Shown here: piece by piece, positions 45,198 through 52,622 of the stretch | Numbering within the stretch: position 1 is the stretch's first letter | Layout of the letters: every line of letters starts with the position of its first letter | DNA from: Streptomyces sp. NK08204 | GTDB taxonomy: Bacteria > Actinomycetota > Actinomycetes > Streptomycetales > Streptomycetaceae | DNA: 64,000 nt | Assembly: GCF_020400585.1 (NCBI RefSeq) | Contig: NZ_JAINVF010000003.1 | Coordinates: forward strand, 1-64,000 | Direction of reading: 5' to 3' | Position numbers and translations under genes: made by a program | Notes under the pieces: generated by a model | What the model saw: only the letters and a program-made list of their open reading frames with translations | What the model was told of the DNA's origin: nothing | Database searches by the model: none

Positions 45198-46058
45198 CTA
45201 GCAGCGCTTGCCGTGCAGGTAGTACAGGCGTGGGGCGTCGGTCTGCGAGGGCAGCGGCACCGGATCGTCCCAGCGGTCGTAGTGCGCGGTTTCGCCGTCG
45301 CCGGGCAGCACCGCCCGCACATCGAAACCGTGCTTGGCGAACAGCGCCTCGGGGTCGTCGCAACTGAACACGGCCGGGCAGCCCCAGCCCCTCAGCATGT
45401 CCCACATGGGCTGCCATTCGGGGCAGGTCAGGGCAGTGCTGTTGCAGACGTCGGACGCGATCAGGCTGCCTGGTGGCATCATGGCCGCGATGCGCTCCAG
45501 AAGCCGGTGCGCCTCCGGTTCCGGGAGGTAGTAGAGCAAGCCCTCGACCAGCCAGGTGGAGGGCAGCCGAGGGTCGTAGCCGGCCGCTTCGAGGTCGGCC
45601 TCCCAGCTGTCGCTGAGCAGATCGGCCGCGACCGTGCGGCGGTCGACGCGCGGTCGGACGCCGTCCAGCCGGCTCTCCTTGTACTCCAGCACCGCCGGCC
45701 GGTCGATCTCGAAGTACCGGATGCGGTCGGGCCATGCGAGGCGATAGGCACGCGTGTCCATGCCGGCCGCGCCCAGTACGACCTGCCGCATGGACGGCAG
45801 GGCGGCGGCGTGCCGGAGGAAGCCGTCGAAGAACCGGGTACGGATGCCGACGTGGTCCGGGCTGCTGAACACCGTGCGCGTGCCGTCGGTCGGGTAGGTG
45901 ATGCCGTGCAGCACCTCCAGCATCTCGAAGCCGGTCTCGCCGGCGAGCCGTTCGGCGTAGGGGTCCTCGAAAAGGCGGTCCTGCCGCCTGGTCTCCGTTG
46001 CCCGGACGGCAGCGGCCAGCAGTGCGGTCCGTCCGACCGCGTCCAGCTCGTGGGTCAT
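45198..46058 (-). CDS. TIGR00027/LCMT-like SAM-dependent methyltransferase (copy 1)
   Basis: A 286-residue methyltransferase, last gene of the minus-strand island operon. RFFDGFLRHAAALPSMRQVV, LGAAGMDTRAYRL (motif I), YFEIDRPAVLEYKESRL and STWLVEGLLYYLPEPEAHRL are typical of the TIGR00027 family, related to protein phosphatase methyltransferase (PPM1/LCMT). It starts at ATG 46058. The copy at 51680-52540 has exactly the same length and very similar sequence. Members occur in many natural-product clusters as O-methyltransferases of carboxyl or hydroxyl groups; the substrate here is unknown. Confidence 0.9.
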   Translation of the reverse strand: MTHELDAVGRTALLAAAVRATETRRQDRLFEDPYAERLAGETGFEMLEVLHGITYPTDGTRTVFSSPDHVGIRTRFFDGFLRHAAALPSMRQVVLGAAGMDTRAYRLAWPDRIRYFEIDRPAVLEYKESRLDGVRPRVDRRTVAADLLSDSWEADLEAAGYDPRLPSTWLVEGLLYYLPEPEAHRLLERIAAMMPPGSLIASDVCNSTALTCPEWQPMWDMLRGWGCPAVFSCDDPEALFAKHGFDVRAVLPGDGETAHYDRWDDPVPLPSQTDAPRLYYLHGKRC

Positions 46059-46085
46059 GAGCAGTCTCCCTGATGCGGCCGGCGG

Positions 46086-46952
46086 TCAGACGCGCTCGGC
46101 GGCGATGAGCAGGTAGTCCAGGCTCCGCTCGCGGTACCCCTCGAGGAACGGGTCCTCCACCCCGGTCCGCAGCGTGGACTGGTTGCGCAGTTCCCAGTAG
46201 GGGACGGCCTCCTCGGTGTGCCTGGTCACCCGGTACGGAACCAGCCCGTTGGCCGCCAGCGCCTCGAAGTACGTGCTGCGCTTGTGCATCGCGCACAGGT
46301 AGTGCTCGTCGATGCGCCGGGACGCCTCGGAGCGGTCTTCCACGGCGTCGTTGCGGCACCAGGTGATCGCCACGTAGCGGCCGCCCGGACGCAGCAGCCG
46401 TGCGAACTCGCGGAAGGCGTCGTGGATGTCCACGCACATGGTGGTCTCGTTCGAGACGATGAAGTCGAACGCCTGGTCCTCGAAGGGTGTCCGCACCATG
46501 TTCGCGAAGTGGAAGCCGACCTTCTTGTCCCACCCGTGCTTCCGCGCGACCTGCTCGGCGAAGCGGATGTGGTGGTCACAGTAGTTCACGCCGTCCATAC
46601 GGTGGCCGTACTTCTCGGCGATCATGAAGGAGGTGCCGCCGCGGCCCGAGCCGGCGTCCATGCCCCGTGATCCGGCGGGCAGGTCACCCAGCTCGTCGAG
46701 GATGAGCCGGACCTCCTCCGTCTCCATGCGGTGCAGTTCCCGCAGGATGCGCTCCTCGCGGATCTCCGCAGGTGCGGTCAGTACGCTGCGGTCGAAGTCA
46801 CCGATGCCGTAATGGTGGTGATAGAGCCCGTCCTCCTCCCCCAGCAGCAGATTGATCTCGTCGGCCGTCTTGGCGTCCCAGTACCCTCGCTGCTCGCCGT
46901 CGTGCCGGCCCAGTACGGCCAGGCCGGCCTGGGATGCGGTGTGCGTGGTCAT
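46086..46952 (-). CDS. Geranyl-diphosphate C-methyltransferase-like enzyme (copy 1)
   Basis: A 288-residue SAM methyltransferase of the family of geranyl diphosphate 2-C-methyltransferase, the first enzyme of 2-methylisoborneol synthesis. Shared blocks: GLYHHHYGIGDFDRSVL, GMDAGSGRGGTSFMIAEKYG (motif I), VSNETTMCVDIHDAF, whose Glu aligns with the catalytic acid in NNESTMYVD of that enzyme, and PYWELR ... LEGYRERSLDYLLIAAERV. The start is ATG 46952. The tandem copy upstream has long near-identical stretches. The substrate is probably an isoprenyl diphosphate or similar alkene (inference). Confidence 0.88.
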   Translation of the reverse strand: MTTHTASQAGLAVLGRHDGEQRGYWDAKTADEINLLLGEEDGLYHHHYGIGDFDRSVLTAPAEIREERILRELHRMETEEVRLILDELGDLPAGSRGMDAGSGRGGTSFMIAEKYGHRMDGVNYCDHHIRFAEQVARKHGWDKKVGFHFANMVRTPFEDQAFDFIVSNETTMCVDIHDAFREFARLLRPGGRYVAITWCRNDAVEDRSEASRRIDEHYLCAMHKRSTYFEALAANGLVPYRVTRHTEEAVPYWELRNQSTLRTGVEDPFLEGYRERSLDYLLIAAERV

Positions 46953-46991
46953 GCGTTGTCTCCTCTGCGTCGTGGCCCGTGGCGGTGTCGG

Positions 46992-47855
46992 TCAGATGCG
47001 TTCGGCGGCGATGAGCAGGTAGTCCAGGCTCCGCTCGCGGTACCCCTCCAGGAACGCGTTCTCCACCCCGGTCCGCAGCTCGGAGTGGTTGCGCAGTTCC
47101 CAGTAGGGGATGGCCTCCTCGGTGTGCCTGGTCACCCGGTACGGAACCAGCCCGTTGGCCGCCAGCGCCTCGAAGTACGTACTGCGCTTGTGCATCCGGC
47201 ACACGTAGTGCTCGTCGATGAGGCGGGAGGCCTCGCAACGGTCCTCCTTCGCGTCGTTGCGGCACCAGGTCGTCGCGATGTAGCGCCCTCCCGGGCGCAG
47301 CAGGCGCTGGAGCTCGCCGAACAGCTCGTGCAGGTCCACGTACATCGTGGTCTCGTTGGAGACGGCGAAGTCGAACGTCCGGTCCTGGAAAGGCGTCTGC
47401 ACCATGTTGGCGACGTGGAAGTCGACCTTTTTGTCCCAGCCGTGTTTCTGCGCAACCCCCTTGGCGAACTCCACTTGGTGCGTGCAGAAGTTCACCCCGT
47501 CCATACGGCAGCCGTACCTCTCGGCGATCATGAAGGAGGTGCCGCCGCGGCCCGAGCCGGCGTCCATGCCCCGCCACCCGGCGGGCACCTCACCCAGGGC
47601 GTCCGTGAGGAGGCCGACCTGGGCGCTCTCCATACGGTGCAGTTCCCGCAGGATGCGCTCCTCGCGGATCTGCGGGGGTGCGGTCAGTACGCTGCGGTCG
47701 AAGTCACCGACGGCGTAGTGGTGGTGGTAGAGCCCGTCCTCCGCGCCGAGCAGCAGATTGATCTCGTCGGTTGTCTTGGCGTCCCAGTGTGCCTTCAGTT
47801 CCCGCTCGTAGGCATTGCGTACGACGCCGTTCTTCTCACTTCCCCTGGTGTGCAT
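46992..47855 (-). CDS. Geranyl-diphosphate C-methyltransferase-like enzyme (copy 2)
   Basis: A 287-residue paralogue of the next gene. It has the same blocks: GLYHHHYAVGDFDRSVL, GMDAGSGRGGTSFMIAERYG, VSNETTMYVDLHELF (closer to the characterised enzyme, with Tyr) and PYWELRNHSELRTGVENAF. The N-terminal 15 residues differ entirely from copy 1. It starts at ATG 47855, 7 bases after the EF-hand gene, and is clearly co-transcribed with it. Two copies could add methyl groups at different positions or act on substrates of different length. Confidence 0.88.
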   Translation of the reverse strand: MHTRGSEKNGVVRNAYERELKAHWDAKTTDEINLLLGAEDGLYHHHYAVGDFDRSVLTAPPQIREERILRELHRMESAQVGLLTDALGEVPAGWRGMDAGSGRGGTSFMIAERYGCRMDGVNFCTHQVEFAKGVAQKHGWDKKVDFHVANMVQTPFQDRTFDFAVSNETTMYVDLHELFGELQRLLRPGGRYIATTWCRNDAKEDRCEASRLIDEHYVCRMHKRSTYFEALAANGLVPYRVTRHTEEAIPYWELRNHSELRTGVENAFLEGYRERSLDYLLIAAERI

Positions 47856-47862
47856 GCGAGGG

Positions 47863-48423
47863 TCACCTCCCCAGATGTCCGAAGAACAGGCTGCCCGGGG
47901 CGTCCAGGTCGGGCGAGAAGAAGAATTGCCTGACCGCCAGGATGAATTCGTTACGTGAAATGAGTCCGTCTCCGTCGGTGTCCAGAGCGTCGAACGTGTC
48001 CACGGCGTCCGGCGCGGTGATGCGCCAGACGTCCTTCACATAGCGCGAGAACTCGCTCCTGCTCATCTGATGGTCGTCGTCGGCGTCAATGAGGTCGAAG
48101 ACGGCATGCGGAACGCCTTCGGTCATGCTCATCCGGCTCGTGTCGATGCTCGCGGCGCGATTCGCCGCGATGTACTCATCCTTGCCGAGGCGGTCGCCCT
48201 CTGCGTCGGCGTGGCGGAGGAACTCCAGCCACAACATCGTGTACGCCGCCATGAGGGCACTGACCCTGCGGTCGTTTCGAGCCAGTCCGTACCCCTCCAC
48301 GTGACGGTCGATCAAGCTCTCGTAATCGGCCCATTCCACATATCCGTCACGGTCGACGTCGAGCGCATCGAAGACGTGCCCGATTTTGATGTCGACAGGA
48401 TCGCGGGGTGCCGTCGGGGCCAT
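47863..48423 (-). CDS. EF-hand calcium-binding protein (copy 1 of 3)
   Basis: A 186-residue calerythrin-like protein. Canonical 12-residue loops are DVDRDGYVEWAD near residue 23, DADDDHQMSRSE near 112 and DTDGDGLISRNE near 146. The second hand is degenerate (ADAEGDRLGKDE). It ends with the block APGSLFFGH, which is shared with the two copies at 55152 and 56692. It has no signal peptide or membrane helix, so it is cytoplasmic. It heads the sub-operon with the two GPP-methyltransferase-like genes. The role in the pathway is unknown. Confidence 0.92.
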   Translation of the reverse strand: MAPTAPRDPVDIKIGHVFDALDVDRDGYVEWADYESLIDRHVEGYGLARNDRRVSALMAAYTMLWLEFLRHADAEGDRLGKDEYIAANRAASIDTSRMSMTEGVPHAVFDLIDADDDHQMSRSEFSRYVKDVWRITAPDAVDTFDALDTDGDGLISRNEFILAVRQFFFSPDLDAPGSLFFGHLGR

Positions 48424-48574
48424 TTTCCCGTCCTCTCCCGGAGTGAATTCACAACACGAGTTCGGTTTGACCGACGGTTACTCACATTAATTCCGATTCT
48501 GGTGATCGACAGGCAATCAATGCCGAAACTCACCTGATCAGCCGGAACGGAAATGACCGAACGGGACTGGGCGG
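48424..48574 (-). promoter_or_regulatory. Less GC-rich spacer, probable promoter of the EF-hand/methyltransferase sub-operon
   Basis: The 151 bases between the P450 stop and the EF-hand start are visibly richer in A and T than the genes (stretches such as TCACATTAATTCCGATTCTG), in contrast to the overlapping genes upstream. No clear operator or -10/-35 pair could be assigned. Confidence 0.45.
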
Positions 48575-49807
48575 TCACCAGGCCACAGGAAGCTCATGGA
48601 GCCCGAAAATCGACATGTCCGCCCTGAACGACACCTGTTCGAACGGAACAGCCAGCCGCAGGGTCGGCAGTCTGTTCAGCAGCGCCGACAGGGCCAGCTG
48701 GATCTCCAGGCGGGCCAAGCGCTGGCCTGGGCACTGGTGGATGCCGTGGCCGAAGGCAAGGTGATCCCGGATGTCGCGGTCGATGTCGAGCGTCTCGGGG
48801 TCATCGGTGAAGTCAGGGTCGCGGTTGCCGGTGAGCAGGCTGATGACCAGACCCTCCCCGGCCCGGACCAGCTGACCACCGAGAGTGATGTCCTCCGTCG
48901 CCACGCGGATCACCGGATTGTCGACCACGCTGGTGTAGCGCAGCAGTTCCTCCACCGCGTTGGCCACCACATCGGGGTCATCAGTGTCGCGGACCCGCTC
49001 AAGCTGGTCGGGGTGGAGCAGCAGAGCCAGGGCGCCGAGGGCGATCGTGTTGCCGACGGTCTCATGTCCGGTACTCAACATCATCCGGATCATGACCGTC
49101 AGTTCCTCGCGGCTGAGCTTGCCCTCGGCGACCTGCTCGACGAGCAGACGACTGATCATGTCGTCCGCGGGCTCGCGTTCCTTCTGTTCCAGCAGCCGGC
49201 GCAGGTAGTCGAGGAACGACGACCGGGCAGCCGCGGCGGTCTCCGTCGAAGAGTCCAGGCTGCCGATGAGGGCAGTCTGTTCCTGGAAGAACCGGTGGTC
49301 GTCGTACGGCACACCGAGCAGCAGGCAGATGACGGATGACGAGACGGGCAGCGCGAAGTGGTGGACGAGATCGGCCGGACAGCCCTTGTCGATCAGGCTG
49401 TCGAGGGCGTCGTGCACACAGTCCTGAATGCGCGGACGAAGTTCCTCCACCCGTCTGGCGGTGAAGTCCTTGGTGACCATACGGCGCAACCGTGCGTGCT
49501 CGGGATCGTCCATCCGGGCGAAACCCGTGGCCTGACCGGTCACGGCTTCGCTACCGGGGCGGATCACGGGCATGCCCGGCCGGTAGATGTCGGCGCTCAG
49601 CCTCGGATCGGCGAGAGCGATCCGGATGTCCTGGTATCGGGTGACCACCCACGGCGTGCTGCCGTTCCACAGCCGCACCCGCCCGAGACCCGGCTTCGCG
49701 CGCCAGTCGGTGTATACGTCCGGCGGGGCGAACGGGCAGTGGACGGGGCGGTCACTGGGAAAGTCCGGAAGAGTGTTCCGCCCGGCGCTTCTGGTCGTGG
49801 TCGTCAT
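48575..49807 (-). CDS. Cytochrome P450 (CYP105-like)
   Basis: A 410-residue bacterial class I P450. The haem-binding loop is FGHGIHQCPGQRLARLE, with the Cys ligand. The K-helix ExxR is EELLRYTS and the I-helix oxygen-activation motif is STGHETVGNTI, with Gly in place of the usual Ala. The N-terminal FPSDRPVHCPFAPP is CYP105-like. It starts at ATG 49807, overlapping the stop of the unknown 252-residue gene (ATGA). No ferredoxin gene is linked, so electrons must come from elsewhere. It probably hydroxylates the cluster's product. Confidence 0.95.
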   Translation of the reverse strand: MTTTTRSAGRNTLPDFPSDRPVHCPFAPPDVYTDWRAKPGLGRVRLWNGSTPWVVTRYQDIRIALADPRLSADIYRPGMPVIRPGSEAVTGQATGFARMDDPEHARLRRMVTKDFTARRVEELRPRIQDCVHDALDSLIDKGCPADLVHHFALPVSSSVICLLLGVPYDDHRFFQEQTALIGSLDSSTETAAAARSSFLDYLRRLLEQKEREPADDMISRLLVEQVAEGKLSREELTVMIRMMLSTGHETVGNTIALGALALLLHPDQLERVRDTDDPDVVANAVEELLRYTSVVDNPVIRVATEDITLGGQLVRAGEGLVISLLTGNRDPDFTDDPETLDIDRDIRDHLAFGHGIHQCPGQRLARLEIQLALSALLNRLPTLRLAVPFEQVSFRADMSIFGLHELPVAW

Positions 49808-50562
49808 GGGTTCCTCCGTTCCTGTGACGGTTCGTTCGTCCGCCTGGTGAGAGCGGCGTACACGCGGAGCCGGTCCGGGTTCGCGGTGTCGATGTCCACC
49901 CGCACGGCGTCGAAGTCGTAGGGGCCTTTGAAGACGTGCGGTACCGGGCGCAGTGTCAGGCGGTCACCGGGGGCGATGCGGCCGTCAAGAACCGCCTCGA
50001 CGAGGAGGTGGTTGATGTGCACCAGGGCTCTGGCGATGGAGACTCCGGAGGCCGCGATGTGCATCTCGCGGTGACCGCCTACCGAGCGGGCGGCACCGTG
50101 CGGGGGAACGACCAGTGACACCGGTGGCCCGACAGGTAGCTCATGCGGTGCCTCGAACGCCTTCAGCAGACGCCGCAGGCCGACGGTGTCCTGGGCAGGA
50201 CCGGGTGTCGTCCATGCGCACTCCCCGGCAAGGTGCGCGAATGGGAACCGGTCCAGCAGGTTCGCCGGATTCCCCGCCAGGAAGAGCGTGCGGGTCAGTG
50301 AGCGGCGCCATGCGGTGGCGTGTTCCGGGGCGAGACCGAGTGCGAACGTGCAGGTAGCGGCAGTCCAGGAGGTGAGATCCAGTCCGCCGATCACGACCGC
50401 GACGACCACGTCGTGAGGGTGCGGCAAAGTGGCGAGTGCCAGCTCCTTCGCCGCCAGGAGGCCCTGTACGGTGTCCAGTTCGGACTGCGCGACCAGGTCG
50501 GGGCAGGCAGTGCGGAAGCGGGCCGCGGCCTCGGCACAAAGTGCGGTTTGGTCATATTTCAT
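49804..50562 (-). CDS. Unknown protein of the biosynthetic island
   Basis: A 252-residue soluble protein I do not recognise. It starts at ATG 50562, overlapping the stop of the synthetase-like gene, and its stop overlaps the P450 start. The N-terminal part is helical (TALCAEAAARFRTACPDLVA), the middle has hydrophobic strands (DVVVAVVIGGLDLTSW), and the end has HVFKGPYDFDAVRVDIDTAN, an acidic strand-rich block. Trp, His and Asp residues suggest an enzyme rather than a structural protein. No Asp-rich terpene-synthase motif is present. Tight coupling implies a partner of its neighbours. Confidence 0.7.
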   Translation of the reverse strand: MKYDQTALCAEAAARFRTACPDLVAQSELDTVQGLLAAKELALATLPHPHDVVVAVVIGGLDLTSWTAATCTFALGLAPEHATAWRRSLTRTLFLAGNPANLLDRFPFAHLAGECAWTTPGPAQDTVGLRRLLKAFEAPHELPVGPPVSLVVPPHGAARSVGGHREMHIAASGVSIARALVHINHLLVEAVLDGRIAPGDRLTLRPVPHVFKGPYDFDAVRVDIDTANPDRLRVYAALTRRTNEPSQERRNP

Positions 50563-51677
50563 AGGTACACCTGCGCCAACAGGGCCTCGTGAGGCGTGGA
50601 ACGCCGCCTGCCGAAGAGTTCGGCGGTGAGCCGGTACGGGTTGACGTACAGATGGTCACTGCGGTGACGGGCGAGCAGCGGCGCCACCTCGTCACCCGGG
50701 GCGGTGCCGCGGGCCGCGAGGATACGGTCGGCACGTGCCACACACTGGCGGAGCAGGTCGAGACGGAGGGACTGTTCGGGGCCGGGGCCGAGCACGGTGA
50801 TGAAGTACAGCCGCAGTCCGAGCCGTACCGCAGCCTGTTCCCCGTCCCCGTTCACGGCCGCGAGCAGGCTGGGCACGTCGTAGCCCCGCCAGTCGCCATG
50901 GCGGGCCGAACGGATGGTGCCGTCGATCGGCACCCGGCCGATGACGAACCTCCGGGTGCGCGTCCCGAGCAGACCGAGTACGCGGTGCAACAACTGGTAG
51001 TCGGGGTCGAGTTCCGGATCGCGCAGCAGCACCACCTCGTCGTACTCCGGTGCCATGGGCAGGAGTTCACGCAGGGCGCAGGCGAGGTAGTTGGGCCGGC
51101 CGTCCGCGCCCACGATCTGGCGCAGCGGCAGGCCGTACCGGGTCAGGTCCAGATGCACCGGGCCGCCGAGGGGCCGCAGGTCGACCAGGACGTTCAGCTC
51201 GGCGAGGAGGCCGAGTGTCTCCTCCAGGCTCAAGCCGGGGGGCTGATGGGCGAGCAGACCGGGATCGTGCATCCCCAGCCGCGCGTAGTGGGAGGTCCAC
51301 TGCCGCAGTACGCGCGTGCTGACCGGGTGCACCCAGCCTTGCTCGACCGCCGCCTCATAGGGGCGCAGATCGGCACCCGAGGCCGTGCGCCCCTCCGCCC
51401 GGTAGGCGACGTAGAGCTCACCGATCTGCGCTTCCGTCAGTTCCTCGTAATCGTCCTCACCCCGGGTGCGGTCGAGGTACGCCCAGAAGCCGAGGGTCTG
51501 CTCGGTCGGGTGGTACGTCGTGTGGCTGCACCGGTAGGTGACACCGGTGAGCAGCGCGGTCGCCCGGTACATCACGTCCGTCCACAACAGGAACTTGACG
51601 TGGCTGGGGGTGAGCGGCTTGGTCGGGGTTGCCGTGACCGGTGCGAGCAGCACCCGGCGCGGACCGCCGGCGGACAC
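50559..51677 (-). CDS. Protein resembling a truncated class I aminoacyl-tRNA synthetase core
   Basis: A 372-residue protein starting at GTG 51677, 2 bases after the methyltransferase stop. Near the N-terminus ATPTKPLTPSHVKFLLWTDV resembles the class I PxxxxLHxGH nucleotide-binding segment, here PSHV instead of HxGH. Further on, YDEVVLLRDPELDPDYQLLH and DGTIRSARHGDWRGYDVPSL occupy the places of the helix before, and the loop around, the KMSKS motif. No tRNA-binding domain is attached. I infer an adenylating or aminoacyl-transfer role, but the match is by pattern only and the protein could be a novel family. Confidence 0.55.
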   Translation of the reverse strand: MSAGGPRRVLLAPVTATPTKPLTPSHVKFLLWTDVMYRATALLTGVTYRCSHTTYHPTEQTLGFWAYLDRTRGEDDYEELTEAQIGELYVAYRAEGRTASGADLRPYEAAVEQGWVHPVSTRVLRQWTSHYARLGMHDPGLLAHQPPGLSLEETLGLLAELNVLVDLRPLGGPVHLDLTRYGLPLRQIVGADGRPNYLACALRELLPMAPEYDEVVLLRDPELDPDYQLLHRVLGLLGTRTRRFVIGRVPIDGTIRSARHGDWRGYDVPSLLAAVNGDGEQAAVRLGLRLYFITVLGPGPEQSLRLDLLRQCVARADRILAARGTAPGDEVAPLLARHRSDHLYVNPYRLTAELFGRRRSTPHEALLAQVYL

Positions 51678-51679
51678 GG

Positions 51680-52540
51680 TCAGCGGCGCCTTCCGTGCAC
51701 GTAGAAGAAGCGGCGGACGTCCTTCGCGGAGCGCGGCGGGACGGGGTCCGTCCAGCGGCCGTACTCGGCGGTCTCCGCCGTGCCGGGCTGCACCGCCTGA
51801 ACGGTGAAGCCGTGCTTGGCGAAGAGCCCCTCGGGGTCGTCGTCACCGAACACCACGGGGCAGCCCCAGCCCGCGAAGACGTCGAGGAGCGGCTGCATGT
51901 CGGGCACCCGCAGGGCGGCGGCTCCACAGATGTCGGCGGCGATCAGGCTGCCGGGCGCCATCATGGCGGCGATCCGGTCCAGGACCCGGTGGGTCTCGGC
52001 CTCGGGGATGTAGTACAGCAACCCTTCGAGCAGCCAGGTGGAGGGCAGCTCCGGGTCGTAGCCGGCCGCTTCGAGGTCGGCTTCCCACGTGTCGCTGACC
52101 AGGTCGACGGCGACCGTGCGGTGGTCCACACGCGGCTGAACGCCGTCGAGCCGGCTCTTCTTGTAATCCAGTACGGCGGGCCGGTCGACCTCGAAGTAGC
52201 GGATGCCGTCAGGCCATTCGAGGCGGTAGGCCCGTGAGTCCATCCCCGCGGGGGCGAGCACGATCTGCCGCATCAGGGGCATGCGGGCGGCGTGCTGGAG
52301 GAAGCCGTCGAAGAACCGGGTGCGGATGGCGTTGTAGTCGGGGGTGCTCGGTACCACGCGCTCGCTGTCGGTGGGATACGTGACCTCGAGGACTTCGGCC
52401 AGCAGCTGGGGGCCGATGTCACCGGCGAGCAGGGCCGCGTAGGGGTCCTCGTACAGACGGTCCTGGCGGTTGGTCTCGGCGGCGCGGAGTGCTGCCGTCA
52501 GCAGCGCGGTCCGTTCCACGGCGTCCAGTCGTCGGGGCAT
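51680..52540 (-). CDS. TIGR00027/LCMT-like SAM-dependent methyltransferase (copy 2)
   Basis: A 286-residue methyltransferase starting at ATG 52540 behind AAGGAG. Motif blocks are RFFDGFLQHAARMPLMRQIV, LAPAGMDSRAYRLEWPDG, YFEVDRPAVLDYKKSRLDG and STWLLEGLLYYIPEAETHRV. It is the paralogue of the gene at 45198-46058 and very similar over its full length; differences concentrate in the last 60 residues and near residue 40. It lies between the GH3 gene and the synthetase-like gene in the same operon, so the cluster has two O-methyltransferases of one type. Confidence 0.9.
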   Translation of the reverse strand: MPRRLDAVERTALLTAALRAAETNRQDRLYEDPYAALLAGDIGPQLLAEVLEVTYPTDSERVVPSTPDYNAIRTRFFDGFLQHAARMPLMRQIVLAPAGMDSRAYRLEWPDGIRYFEVDRPAVLDYKKSRLDGVQPRVDHRTVAVDLVSDTWEADLEAAGYDPELPSTWLLEGLLYYIPEAETHRVLDRIAAMMAPGSLIAADICGAAALRVPDMQPLLDVFAGWGCPVVFGDDDPEGLFAKHGFTVQAVQPGTAETAEYGRWTDPVPPRSAKDVRRFFYVHGRRR

Positions 52541-52622
52541 GGCGGGTCTCCTTGCGTACGGGGGGGTGCCCGGCGATCGAGCGTCGCCGGCGGTGCGGGG
52601 ACGTCCGGCAGTCGGTGCCGTG

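Noticed and set aside
44854..46533. Long minus-strand open frame covering the rnpB end and both downstream methyltransferase genes
   Set aside because: It is the out-of-frame shadow of two genes with clear family motifs and runs antisense through RNase P RNA; its residues are Arg/Pro-rich without any domain.
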